Source: Halobellus inordinatus (GTDB taxonomy: Archaea; Halobacteriota; Halobacteria; Halobacteriales; Haloferacaceae). From it: a stretch of DNA of 64,000 bases. Numbering within the stretch: position 1 is the first letter of the stretch; each line of letters opens with the position of its first letter. The stretch lies in the NCBI RefSeq assembly GCF_024464655.1, contig NZ_JANHAV010000004.1:237083-301082 (forward strand), written 5' to 3'. The translations under genes were made by a program, and so were the position numbers. Shown one piece after another: positions 42,794-51,409 of the stretch. The notes beneath the pieces were generated by a model, which was not told where the DNA came from, did not search any database, and was given only the letters and a program-made list of their open reading frames with translations.

Positions 42794-43927
42794 GTGTCAC
42801 GAAGACGGCCCGGAGAGACACGCCGCTTCGGGATCGGTCTCATCGTGGTCCTCCTGCTGGTCAGTTCTCTCGGCGCCGGCGTGGTAGTCGCGGCCGACGA
42901 CACAGCCAACGCGAGCAGTAGTGCCAACACCACCGAAAACACGACCGCAGAACCACTTGATATCGACACAAAGCGGGTCAATATCTATTTACGAAGCTCT
43001 CGCACTGTGGTCGGTCCCGAGGAGTACGCGGTATTTCAGTATAGCGCGACGAATTACGTCACGAATTCCGAGCCGCTGACGGTGCAGTTGATCCTCGAAG
43101 CACCGAGCGGTGTCGCCGTCTCAGGCGCCCGTAACGTGGACGCGGGGTCGAGTCAGTTCACCCGGACGGTACATCTCGACCCCGGCGAGACGGCAGGCAC
43201 GACGATCTTCATCCGTCCCAATAGCCCAGGCGAGTACGCCGTCACCGGGGAGGCAGTCTACTACTTCGGTGACGACAAAGCCGGCGGACAGGGACGTGCA
43301 ATTGATCTCTCGATCACACAGCAGCCGCCGCCCCCCACAGTATCCGAACGCATCGAACACGTCGTCACCGGACTTGGTCGTGGATTGCTCTCGTCCGCGC
43401 CGTGGATTCTCGCAGCGGGAGTCGCCGTCATCGGCGGGCTATTTGCCAGTCGTTACTATACCCGCCTGGGTGAGCAATATCGGGATCCCAACCGAGTTGT
43501 CTGGCTTCGAACGAGGCAGCTCTATCTCAAGCTCAAGTACGCCTGGGTCATCTGCTGGGGGAAGTACCTCTACACCGCCGTGAGCGTCAAACAACGGCTC
43601 CAGCGCGCCCCAGAAGGTCTTTTCGGGCTGCTCTTTCCGCTCCCGTACGGATGGATCTCGACAGCGCTTTCGGCGTACCTACTCGGCGTGATTCTCTCGC
43701 CAGTCCTCGGTCCACAGAACGCCGGAGAACTCTTTGTCGTGCTCTGGATCGTGGGGCTGATCGCACCGGTGGCAGCGCTGTTGCTGGATGTGTTCCACCA
43801 CTACGTGCTCTGGTATTTGGTCTTCACCTTCGGCGGACTCCTGGTGCTTCTCGCCGCACTCTTAGGCGACGTTCGTCTCTACTGGATCCTGGATGTTCCG
43901 CTGCCGTCTCTTCCCATTCGGAACTGA
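42794..43927 (+). CDS. Exported/membrane protein sharing the Ig-like domain of its neighbour
   Basis: A 377-residue protein. N-terminal signal or anchor helix (FGIGLIVVLLLVSSLGAGVV) and Asn/Thr-rich linker, then the shared beta domain (IDTKRVNIYLRSSRTVVGPE, LTVQLILEAPSGVAVSGARN, LDPGETAGTTIFIRPNSPGE, AVYYFGDD). A membrane helix near 195-215, a basic cytosolic loop (YYTRLGEQYRDPNRVVWLRT) and three more helices complete it. The GTG start is supported by GTATATTTAC at 42757-42766. With the preceding lipoprotein it may form a surface sensing pair (inference). Confidence 0.75.
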   Translation: MSRRRPGETRRFGIGLIVVLLLVSSLGAGVVVAADDTANASSSANTTENTTAEPLDIDTKRVNIYLRSSRTVVGPEEYAVFQYSATNYVTNSEPLTVQLILEAPSGVAVSGARNVDAGSSQFTRTVHLDPGETAGTTIFIRPNSPGEYAVTGEAVYYFGDDKAGGQGRAIDLSITQQPPPPTVSERIEHVVTGLGRGLLSSAPWILAAGVAVIGGLFASRYYTRLGEQYRDPNRVVWLRTRQLYLKLKYAWVICWGKYLYTAVSVKQRLQRAPEGLFGLLFPLPYGWISTALSAYLLGVILSPVLGPQNAGELFVVLWIVGLIAPVAALLLDVFHHYVLWYLVFTFGGLLVLLAALLGDVRLYWILDVPLPSLPIRN

Positions 43928-44173
43928 GCGGATCGGTCTCGCTGCGGTGCCACCCAATCGCGGTCGTCACCTCTCTGTGAATAGTCTAGGATATTGTGCG
44001 TGTTCGGATGGCGGTCCCAGCGGCACGCCCACTGCTCGCTATCCCACGTCTCGATGTACTGGTTGTTGAAATCGCCATTCATCCGGAATCGAGGTTCGAG
44101 CCCGGCTGTATCGATCTGCTCCAGGTTGTAGCTCTTCGTTTCTCGTCAGACTGGCCCATCTATCGTTTCTGTT

Positions 44174-44713
44174 TCAGGAGAGAGACGATGCAGGTGCGGG
44201 ACTCGACCCTGATTCGAGACGAAGCTTTGCCTCGTGGAGTTCGCGAAGCCGACGCGTTACTGCGCGCCACTCGCTCAGCGCGTCGTAGGTATCGTCTAGG
44301 TCCTCGGACTTGACGTCGGAGAGGACGACCGCTTCCGGGGCGGTCGCCTCGAACTGCGCTGCAAGTTCCCGCTCTCGATCACGGTACGCATCGATTGCGT
44401 CTCCGATCGCCTCGACCGTCTCAAACTCGCGTGTGAGCTCGGTTACTCGGCGGAACTCGAAGTACGCTTCATTCCGCACAAAGAGTGCTGGGTTCGCTGC
44501 GACTTTTTCGAGGACACCGAGTTCGACGAACCATTCCAGATGCGAGCGTGCTCCCTCTTTCGTGCAGTCAGCCCGGTCTGCGATGTCCGCGACGGTCGTC
44601 GGCGACGTCAGTGTCGTGGCGACCTCATACACCCGATCTTTCACCGTTTGTCCCTCCATTGCCGCAGCCCATTCGTCGGTTACGTTGAGGTCGGGCGGCG
44701 TCTTCTCACTCAT
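44174..44713 (-). CDS. DUF7342-like winged-helix protein
   Basis: A 179-residue regulator. The wHTH core is VKDRVYEVATTLTSPTTVAD followed by IADRADCTKEGARSHLEWFV and LGVLEKVAANPALFVRNE. A long helical C-terminal part (RVTELTREFETVEAIGDAID, then YRDRERELAAQFEATAPEAV) probably mediates dimerisation. This matches the haloarchaeal DUF7342 family. A TATA-like ATATTAATTT at 44739-44748 lies 26-35 bases ahead of the start. The 246 bases between its end and the gene at 43927 contain no gene that I can support. Confidence 0.8.
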   Translation of the reverse strand: MSEKTPPDLNVTDEWAAAMEGQTVKDRVYEVATTLTSPTTVADIADRADCTKEGARSHLEWFVELGVLEKVAANPALFVRNEAYFEFRRVTELTREFETVEAIGDAIDAYRDRERELAAQFEATAPEAVVLSDVKSEDLDDTYDALSEWRAVTRRLRELHEAKLRLESGSSPAPASSLS

Positions 44714-44846
44714 TATCGTCTGCTACGCCCTGCGCCCATATTAATTTGTGACCACACAGATATCTATTCGTTGATGGTCTTACGACGTAGCGGTAGTACT
44801 ACCAGCCGACAGGGGACTCGAAGGATACACCGGGTTTTTATCACCT

Positions 44847-46562
44847 GTGTCAGAAGCGTATAGCGTTCAGGAGATGTTTGATGCGAATCTACCACTTCTA
44901 CTGTCGCTCCTGTTACGCGTGTTGGGAGTCGTTCTCTCACTGTTTCTGTTACGCCAAGTCGGTGACCGACGGTTCGTATTCTTCACCGGACTGCTCTCCC
45001 TGATGGCGATTCGGCAGGCCCTCACGGTGGTAGGTGCACCACCGAGGCTCCGCGAGGTGCCGGGATTTATTGTAAGCATACTCACAGTTGTACTCGTTCT
45101 CTATCTGCTGCAGTATGTCCGCCAAGAAGCAGCCCTCAAAGACCGGATGCAAACGATCAACGATGAACTCCGCGCAAATCAAAACCGTCTCCAAGCCGTC
45201 CTCGAGGGATCGCCGGACACGATTTTCCTCGTCGATGAGGCCGGTCGGTGTCGCGAGATACTCGCTGGGACTGAAACGTTCCCGGATGAGGAGGCGGCAG
45301 CCTCCGTAGACCGTCCGATCGACGAGCTCCTATCTGACGAGGCAGCGACTGCGATCCAGGAGGCGGCCGAGACGACACACCGAACAGGCGACAGCGAGCG
45401 CATCGAGTACCCTGTCAAACAGCCCGACGAACAGCCCGCGTGGTACGAAGCGCGGACGGCCCCACTCCAGCATCCGACCGAGGAGTCCGATCTCGTCCTG
45501 TTCACGGCACGCGACGTGACCGAACGGAAAGATCGCGAACAGAATCTCAGGCGTTTCCGCCGCGCGATCGACACGGCCGGGCACGCTATCTACATTACTG
45601 ATCACGACGGCACGATCGAGTACGTCAATCCCGCATTCGAGGAGGTAACCGGTTACGCGCCCGAGGAGGCTCTCGGTCAGACGCCGAAGTTGCTCGACTC
45701 CGGACAGATGTCTGATGACTACTTCGCCGCCTTGTGGGAGACGATTCTGGCTGGTGACGTGTGGGACGAGAACATACTCAACGAAAAAAAGAGCGGCGCG
45801 CTCTATCACGCCCATCAGACGATCGCACCGACTACCGACGAGTCCGGCACCGTCGAAGAGTTCGTCGCTATCCAGACGGATATCACGCCGCTTAAAGAGC
45901 GTGAACGGCAACTCAAAGTACTCTCGCGAGTTCTGCGACATAATCTGCGAAACGATATGAACGTGGTCCTCGGGAAGGCGAGGGCCATCCAATCGGCCGC
46001 CACTGGGAAGACTGCAGCGGATGCGGCACAGATCGAACAGACCAGCGAAGGGATGTTGTCACTCGCCGAGACATACCGTGACATTCTCGATCTCATCGGG
46101 ACGTCGGAGTCCCCGCGTCCGATCTCGCTCGTCGGCCGCCTCCGGACGCAGGTGCAGCAGTTCCGACAGGAGTATCCTGAGGCACACGTGACTGTCGAGA
46201 TAGACTGTCCCGAGGAGACGGCTGTCGTCGCGATGCCGGGCGTCGAACGGGCAGTGGGGGAGTTACTCGAGAACGCTGCTGTGCACGCGGAGCAAGCGCA
46301 TCCAGCGGTCACGCTGCGAGTCGAAGGCCACACCGACACAGTTCTGATCCAGGTCGCCGATACTGGTCCGGGTATCCCCGCTGTAGAGCGCGAGACACTG
46401 CTGGGAGAGGCCGAAATCGGGTCGCTGTCTCACGGGACCGGGCTCGGTCTGTGGTTCGTGTACTGGATCGTCACGCGGTCGAACGGCCACCTGTCGTTCG
46501 AAGAGAACGATCCGCAAGGGAGCATCGTGACGATAGAACTGGAACGATCGACGAGGGAGTAA
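44847..46562 (+). CDS. Membrane-bound PAS sensor histidine kinase
   Basis: A 571-residue kinase. Three N-terminal membrane helices (to about residue 95), a coiled-coil linker, PAS 1 (about 112-225, VLFTARDVTERKDREQNLRR at its end), PAS 2 (about 230-350, HAIYITDHDGTIEYVNPAFE), the dimerisation/phospho-acceptor helix VLSRVLRHNLRNDMNVVLGK and a HATPase domain with AVGELLENAAVHAEQAHP (N box), VADTGPGIP (G1) and HGTGLGLWFVYWIV (G2). RHNLRND is the His box usual in haloarchaeal kinases. The GTG start is followed 27 bases later by ATG 44874, which better fits the T-rich promoter at 44832-44841. No response regulator is adjacent. Confidence 0.92.
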   Translation: MSEAYSVQEMFDANLPLLLSLLLRVLGVVLSLFLLRQVGDRRFVFFTGLLSLMAIRQALTVVGAPPRLREVPGFIVSILTVVLVLYLLQYVRQEAALKDRMQTINDELRANQNRLQAVLEGSPDTIFLVDEAGRCREILAGTETFPDEEAAASVDRPIDELLSDEAATAIQEAAETTHRTGDSERIEYPVKQPDEQPAWYEARTAPLQHPTEESDLVLFTARDVTERKDREQNLRRFRRAIDTAGHAIYITDHDGTIEYVNPAFEEVTGYAPEEALGQTPKLLDSGQMSDDYFAALWETILAGDVWDENILNEKKSGALYHAHQTIAPTTDESGTVEEFVAIQTDITPLKERERQLKVLSRVLRHNLRNDMNVVLGKARAIQSAATGKTAADAAQIEQTSEGMLSLAETYRDILDLIGTSESPRPISLVGRLRTQVQQFRQEYPEAHVTVEIDCPEETAVVAMPGVERAVGELLENAAVHAEQAHPAVTLRVEGHTDTVLIQVADTGPGIPAVERETLLGEAEIGSLSHGTGLGLWFVYWIVTRSNGHLSFEENDPQGSIVTIELERSTRE

Positions 46563-46801
46563 GACGATGTCCGTCCAGCATCAGTCGTCGAAATGGCCCC
46601 GTCGGTCACCAACTTCCAGGCAGTTCGAGTATATCAGCCGACATATCGCGGTGAGTCGTCAATCGTACCGATAGCATTACTAGAGGCAGATTCAGCGTGT
46701 GATACCCACACGTACCGGATAATGTTGCTTTATAACCGAGATAGGTTCAAAAATCGAGGCTCTCTGAGGGTACATAGCTGACCGGTGCATATGTTCCGAT
46801 A

Positions 46802-47023
46802 ATGAGCGCCGAAAACGGCATTCAGCTGAATCCGACGGATCGTGCGATTCTCAAATACCTCCGCGAAGGACGCTGTACGCCGTACTATCTCAGCGATCAG
46901 ACAAATTATACACGTGGAAACGTCACCAGCAGGCTCTCCCGATTGGTCGATCAGGGATATGTGATGAAAGTGCACAAGGGACTTTACGAACTCGTTGAAC
47001 AGGTCGGGTCAGGGGGCTGCTGA
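46802..47023 (+). CDS. Small winged-helix protein (phage repressor-like), truncated at its 3' end
   Basis: A 73-residue protein with the winged helix LNPTDRAILKYLREGRCTPY, then YLSDQTNYTRGNVTSRLSRL and VDQGYVMKVHKGLYELVE. This is the short MarR/PhiH1-repressor-like family of haloarchaea, which normally runs 10-20 residues further. The last residues (QVGSGGC) belong to a joint with the next gene: 28 bases before its stop a second frame begins that continues a different gene. It is probably still functional as a DNA-binding protein. Confidence 0.7.
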   Translation: MSAENGIQLNPTDRAILKYLREGRCTPYYLSDQTNYTRGNVTSRLSRLVDQGYVMKVHKGLYELVEQVGSGGC

Positions 47024-47822
47024 GCTCGCGTTTTCTGAGATTTACGATCACGTCGATGTGAAGAACACGTCCAAGCTGTCGTACCACCTCGGGGAGCTCA
47101 GAGGGGTCTATCTCCGGAAAAGCGACGATGGGTACTCGCTTTCACACGCTGGTGAGCGCATCGTTCGGTTCCTCCTGTCGGAGAATTACGAGCAACCGGA
47201 GTCGCTTGGGCCTGAACCGGTCGATGGAGTGTGTGTCTTCTGCGGCGAAGAAGCGCTAGAAGCGAAACTCTCGCACCAATTCTTTCGTATCGACTGTACG
47301 GCCTGTGAGAAGCAGGTTACGGGACAGCCGATCACGCCCGCACAGGTCAGGACACGGGACGGCGAGTCGCTCGTGCGGAGCGTCAAGTTACGTAGTGCAG
47401 AGGACGCCAGGCAAATCCGGCGGGAGATGTGTCCAGAGTGCGGGGCACACCTATCTGCCGACGTGATTGGGGTGCCCGAAAGTCCGTTACCCGATGCTGA
47501 TTCGTTCGTGGTGACGAGTACCTGCGAAGAGTGTCTCAGGGAGTACAACAGCCCGCTGACCTACAGTGTCGTCTCCCATCCGGCGTCGGTTGCGTTCCAC
47601 TGGAATCGTGGAATCGATGTAACGGCGCGGGGTCTCTGGGAGTTTCACGAATACCTTTACGAAGGCCGTTGGACGTCGGAACAGACAGCATCTGATCCCA
47701 ACGAGTACGTGGTTGTGTTGCGTCACGGAGAGGACGCAGTCCGACTCTATCTCGATTCGACTGCGACAGTGGTGCGGACGGAGCGCGTGCGAAGTGATAG
47801 CGGCGAGTTTCGCCACTCTTGA
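46995..47822 (+). CDS. 5'-truncated winged-helix/zinc-ribbon regulator (DUF7351-like)
   Basis: The 275-residue frame can only start at a TTG inside the previous gene. From residue 8 it reads AAELAFSEIYDHVDVKNTSK, then LSYHLGELRGVYLRKSDDGY and LSHAGERIVRFLL: the second half of an ArsR-like wHTH. A zinc-binding region (CVFCGEE ... CTACEKQ) and a second one (CPECGAH ... CEECLRE) follow. Full-length relatives have about 40 more N-terminal residues containing the first HTH helices. The joint near 47010 links the 3'-shortened HTH gene to this 5'-shortened gene, as if a deletion removed the DNA between them. Confidence 0.65.
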   Translation: MNRSGQGAAELAFSEIYDHVDVKNTSKLSYHLGELRGVYLRKSDDGYSLSHAGERIVRFLLSENYEQPESLGPEPVDGVCVFCGEEALEAKLSHQFFRIDCTACEKQVTGQPITPAQVRTRDGESLVRSVKLRSAEDARQIRREMCPECGAHLSADVIGVPESPLPDADSFVVTSTCEECLREYNSPLTYSVVSHPASVAFHWNRGIDVTARGLWEFHEYLYEGRWTSEQTASDPNEYVVVLRHGEDAVRLYLDSTATVVRTERVRSDSGEFRHS

Positions 47823-47949
47823 CAGAATTGTTACGTAATTGGCGTTGAGTAGATGGTGGTTCTGGATGGGGAGTTCCCCGACTATCGCCGTTAGGGGTGT
47901 GTTATCGCTGTTTTCCGCTCAGCTCAGGTTTTGAAGCAGATCCGATAAA

Positions 47950-47976
47950 TTATAAAATATCCAATAATTTTATTGG
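47950..47976 (+). promoter_or_regulatory. Promoter with overlapping dyad operator for the operon at 48022
   Basis: TTATAAAATA (47950-47959) is a strong TATA box. Immediately behind it lies the dyad CCAATAA-TT-TTATTGG (47961-47976), placed between TATA box and expected transcription start, where repressors usually bind. A Shine-Dalgarno GGAGGT lies at 48009-48014, 7 bases before the GTG. Confidence 0.6.
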
Positions 47977-48021
47977 TGTCGCCGGTCCGACCCATAATCG
48001 CGATCAACGGAGGTTCAATAC

Positions 48022-48723
48022 GTGCAATCGAGCAATTCCCACGACGCGGTAGGTCAGCAGCACCGGACAGAAGGCGAGAATGCGGCTCAACAACAGTCAG
48101 TACCAAGGCGCTCGAAATCGGCCGGCGAGATTGCCGACGCGTACGCTGAGGTGGCTGACAAACTCGCTCGTTGGCGGCAACTCGACCGGCTCTTCGCCGG
48201 TCGATACCGTCGCCGCCAGTTCAGGCACGCGAACGGCCGAGTGCTCGACGTCGCCTGCGGCACCGGGCGGGACTTCCGCCACCTCACGTCGGGGAGCGAA
48301 GTCGTCGGTATCGACATCAGCGCCGAGATGCTCGCCCACGCCCGCAGTGAGCTCGACAGGTTCGAACTGGATGGCACTGTGCATCAGATGGACGCCCAAG
48401 CACTCTATTTCCCCGACGACAGCTTCGATACCGTCATCTCGTCGTTCTCCACGTGCACATTCCCCGACCCGATTGCCGCACTCCACGAGATGGAGCGAGT
48501 CTGCACCCCCGACGGGGAGATTCTACTGCTCGAACACAGACGTAGCGACGCCGCTCCACTTGCCTGGCTTCAGGACTGGCGGGCCGAGGCTCACTACGAG
48601 AAGAACGGTTGTCGGTTGAACCACGATCCGCTGGCGACTGTTGAGCAAGCCGGCCTCACAGTTACGAACGCCTCCACTGCGTTCTTCGGTCTCGTCACCA
48701 CCATCGACGCCAGCCCAGAGTAA
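48022..48723 (+). CDS. Class I SAM-dependent methyltransferase
   Basis: A 233-residue enzyme with a polar N-terminal 35 residues, then the SAM fold: motif I VLDVACGTGRDFRHLT, motif II VVGIDISAEMLAHAR, then HQMDAQALYFPDDSFDTVIS (post II) and GEILLLEHRRSD. It resembles the UbiE/Erg6-like or phospholipid methyltransferase group. The GTG start has a proper Shine-Dalgarno (GGAGGT, 7-base spacing), which is rare enough in haloarchaea to matter. It heads an operon with a serine hydrolase (7-base gap) and a small membrane protein; a surface or envelope substrate is plausible (inference). Confidence 0.88.
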   Translation: MQSSNSHDAVGQQHRTEGENAAQQQSVPRRSKSAGEIADAYAEVADKLARWRQLDRLFAGRYRRRQFRHANGRVLDVACGTGRDFRHLTSGSEVVGIDISAEMLAHARSELDRFELDGTVHQMDAQALYFPDDSFDTVISSFSTCTFPDPIAALHEMERVCTPDGEILLLEHRRSDAAPLAWLQDWRAEAHYEKNGCRLNHDPLATVEQAGLTVTNASTAFFGLVTTIDASPE

Positions 48724-48730
48724 TCGTCCA

Positions 48731-50425
48731 ATGCTACGACTCCCCACGTCGGATGCTCGCACGGATAGATCCACGAGGCGCTCGTTCCTCATCGGTCTCG
48801 GCAGCCTCGGACTTGCCGGTCTCGGAACTGCAGCCGGTCGAACGAGCGCTGCGATAGAGTCTCAGAGTACCGACTCACAGTCTGGAGAAGGGCCGTTCCC
48901 GGACGCGGACGAACTCGAAGCGTTCGTCGACGATGTGATGGCCGAACGGATCGGGACAACGACGCCTGGAGCCAGTGTCGCCGTCGTCTCAAGAGACACA
49001 TCCATCCTCACCAAAGGATACGGCACTGCTGACGTCGATGCTGATATTCCAGTCCGAGCCGACGAAACGGTGTTCAGAGTCGGCTCGGTCGGCAAGCTCG
49101 TCACCTACACCGCCGTTATGCAGGGCGTCGAGCGGGGCCTACTCGATCTCGACACCGACGTCAACTCGTATCTCGGTGACTCCGCTGTCTCCGTTCCGGC
49201 TACATACGACGACCCCGTGACGCTCCGACATCTCGGCACTCACACGGCCGGGTTCGAATCCAAGCTCGACCCCGATATCGTGGACGACCCAGCCGCTCTC
49301 GACTCGTTAGAGACGGTACTCACCGCCCAACAGCCCTCGCGCATCCGCCCATCCGGTGAACTCGTCGGCTACTCAAACTATGGTGCGGCACTCGCTGGTC
49401 ACATCGTCGCCGAGGCTCACGACACGACGTTCGAGGGGTACGTACAGTCAGAAATTTTCGAACCGCTCGGGATGACTCACAGCACGTTCGCCCAGCCAGT
49501 TCCAGACGACCAGCCTGGCGACCTCGCTGCACCGCACGTCCGCGATCGTGAGTCGTTCCTCGTAGTCGACGACGTGTACATCAATATGCGTCCCGCGGGC
49601 TCGTTGAGCGCGACGGCAACGGACATAGCCGCGTTCATGCGTGCACACCTCGGAGACGGCGCAGTCGATGGAACTCGGCTTCTCGACGCGGAGACCGCCG
49701 AGGCGATGCACAGCCGCCACCACGTCCGTCACCCAGCAGTCACCGATTGGCGGTACGGGTTCCACGAGTACGGGAATCCCGACGCCAACCTTCTCGGCCA
49801 CTCGGGCGCGACGGTTAACTTCAGGAGCCACCTGCTGCTCGCTCCGGATCACGATGTCGGCATTTTCATCGCCTACAACAGTAACCCGAGTGAAGGACCG
49901 AAAGCGGTCGTCGACGAGATCGTCGCGGAGTTCGGTCTTCAGGACGCACCGACGACACCGACACTGACTTCCAGACCGGGCGGCCAGGAACGCGCTGAAA
50001 CTGTCGCTGGCGAGTACAGCCTCTCGTATCTCCCGCAGAGCGGGCCACTCCAGGTCGCCGATCTGCTCGCACATCTGTTCGTCGAGCCCGCAACCAACGG
50101 TCGCCTGCGCACAACGACTCTCGAAGGAGACTCCCGACAGTGGGTCGAGACCGAACCGTACGTGTACGAGGAAGTCGGCGGCCACGATGTCCTCGCCTTC
50201 GAGGTCACAGATGACGAGGTGGACGTGCTGTATATGAACAGCGAACCCACTGGCGTCTATCAGCCTGTTCCGTTCCACGAACGTCAGTTCGTTACCGGAA
50301 GTGTCCTCGGGACCACCGTATCGGGATTCGGCCTCTCGCTCGCGGGATGGAGTGGATACAGTGTCTGGCAGCAATGGAAGCAGTATCGCACCGACGATGA
50401 CCCAGCTATGGAGGACTCTGAATGA
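48731..50425 (+). CDS. Tat-exported class C beta-lactamase-fold serine hydrolase with C-terminal membrane helix
   Basis: A 564-residue protein. STRRSFLIGLGSLGLAGLG is a Tat signal. The hydrolase domain shows the SxxK motif FRVGSVGKLVT (nucleophile Ser), the YxN motif LVGYSNYGAALAG and the HSG motif LLGHSGATVNF. After an extra domain (about 425-520) a hydrophobic segment near the C-terminus (GSVLGTTVSGFGLSLAGWSG) may anchor it. Such enzymes hydrolyse esters or peptides outside the cell and need not act on lactams. ATG 48731 begins 7 bases behind the methyltransferase; its stop overlaps the next gene (ATGA). Confidence 0.88.
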   Translation: MLRLPTSDARTDRSTRRSFLIGLGSLGLAGLGTAAGRTSAAIESQSTDSQSGEGPFPDADELEAFVDDVMAERIGTTTPGASVAVVSRDTSILTKGYGTADVDADIPVRADETVFRVGSVGKLVTYTAVMQGVERGLLDLDTDVNSYLGDSAVSVPATYDDPVTLRHLGTHTAGFESKLDPDIVDDPAALDSLETVLTAQQPSRIRPSGELVGYSNYGAALAGHIVAEAHDTTFEGYVQSEIFEPLGMTHSTFAQPVPDDQPGDLAAPHVRDRESFLVVDDVYINMRPAGSLSATATDIAAFMRAHLGDGAVDGTRLLDAETAEAMHSRHHVRHPAVTDWRYGFHEYGNPDANLLGHSGATVNFRSHLLLAPDHDVGIFIAYNSNPSEGPKAVVDEIVAEFGLQDAPTTPTLTSRPGGQERAETVAGEYSLSYLPQSGPLQVADLLAHLFVEPATNGRLRTTTLEGDSRQWVETEPYVYEEVGGHDVLAFEVTDDEVDVLYMNSEPTGVYQPVPFHERQFVTGSVLGTTVSGFGLSLAGWSGYSVWQQWKQYRTDDDPAMEDSE

Positions 50426-50829
50426 CAGATCAACACACCTCTCAGCAACGCACCGGAACTGAGCACGAGCACCTCGACCGACGCGGGTACACTCACGGCG
50501 TCAAACGCCGCCTGACGAGTGCCTTATGGCTCGCCCGTGCGGCGAGTATCGGCTTGAGAAGTATCTCTATCGGGTTTGTCATACTCTTCGTGTTCATCTT
50601 GGAGACCGGCGGCGATCTCACGCTCATCACGCGCCCGCTTCCGATGCAGATAGCACTCACACTCCCGTATCTCATCGCGGTCTTGACGCTCGGGACGACT
50701 GCCGGTGCCCTGCTGGCATGGCGGTACCGATACTGGTCACTGCCTGTACGAATCCACCAGACGGTACTGGCACTACTGGGCCTCGCATTCTGCTGGCAAC
50801 TCTCAACCCTTGGATTCCTGGCCGTGTAG
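50422..50829 (+). CDS. Small membrane protein, partner of the serine hydrolase
   Basis: A 135-residue protein, MTDQHTSQQRTGTEHEHLDR at the start, with three hydrophobic helices (ISIGFVILFVFILETGG, IALTLPYLIAVLTLGTTAGA and QTVLALLGLAFCWQLSTLGF). The ATGA overlap with the hydrolase gene shows coupling. It ends 5 bases before the GTAAAC end of a degraded TnpB element, so its original C-terminus may have been changed by that insertion. Confidence 0.75.
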   Translation: MTDQHTSQQRTGTEHEHLDRRGYTHGVKRRLTSALWLARAASIGLRSISIGFVILFVFILETGGDLTLITRPLPMQIALTLPYLIAVLTLGTTAGALLAWRYRYWSLPVRIHQTVLALLGLAFCWQLSTLGFLAV

Positions 50830-50834
50830 TTCCG

Positions 50835-50994
50835 GTAAACTACCCCGCCCTACTCCCCGCCTACGGCGGTTCCTTGAGGACGGGGCTCTCTGTGGGTCTC
50901 TACACATTCCGTCCGGTCCCCGTGCTGGGCGCGGCGTCGATATACGCCAACGGTTCACGGGCGGGGGTGTTCGTCCCAGCCTCGCTACTCCGCA
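50835..50994 (-). mobile_element. Remnant of a TnpB element: C-terminal codons and right end
   Basis: Reading the minus strand, EAGTNTPAREPLAYIDAAPS then TGTGRNV-stop-RPTESPVLKEPP resembles the low-complexity tail of haloarchaeal TnpB, with one stop inside; the coding part ends at 50861. It is followed by the end hairpin (50843-50885, CCCCGCCCTACTC ... TCCTTGAGGACGGGG on the plus strand) and GTTTAC on the minus strand (50835-50840), as behind the intact TnpB at 38153. The rest of the element is gone and a P450 fragment begins where it stops. Confidence 0.65.
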
Positions 50995-51332
50995 CCGCCC
51001 TCGAAGACGTGTGCGGGACGGACATCCCAGCAGGCACGACGCTGGTCTTGCCGCAGTGGGCCGTCCACCGTGACCCAAAGTGGTGGGACGATCCTGAAAC
51101 GTTCCGTCCGGAACGATTCGACGACTACCCGGAGTACGCATACTTCCTGTTCGGCGGCAGACCCGGTTACTGCATCGGGATGCGATTCGTGCGTATGCAG
51201 ATGAAAACCGTCCTCGCAACAATTCTGGACGAATACTCATTCGAGCTCGTTTCAGACCCGGGCCCAGACCTGATCGCCAGTACGAACCTCAAGCCCGGCG
51301 ATTCGATTGAGATAGACCTCCATAGATGTTGA
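50995..51332 (+). pseudogene. C-terminal remnant of a cytochrome P450 gene
   Basis: The frame reads LEDVCGTDIPAGTTLVLPQW, then AVHRDPKWWDDPETFRPERF and the haem-thiolate loop FLFGGRPGYCIGMRF (FGGRPGYCIG matches FxxGxxxCxG), ending with TNLKPGDSIEIDLHRC. About 110 of some 450 residues remain. The substrate-recognition and I-helix parts are lost, and the 5' boundary coincides with the TnpB remnant. Not functional. Confidence 0.85.
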
Positions 51333-51409
51333 ACAGCATCCAGATCAGCTATCCACTGTCTGATTACACCGCAAGGTGCGAAACAGACCCCTCGTATTAC
51401 CCACGGCAG

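Noticed and set aside
43879..44082. Minus-strand frame starting MNGDFNNQYIETWDSEQWAC downstream of the DUF7342-like gene
   Set aside because: It overlaps the end of the opposite gene, has no known motif, and its composition after the first 30 residues is not protein-like.
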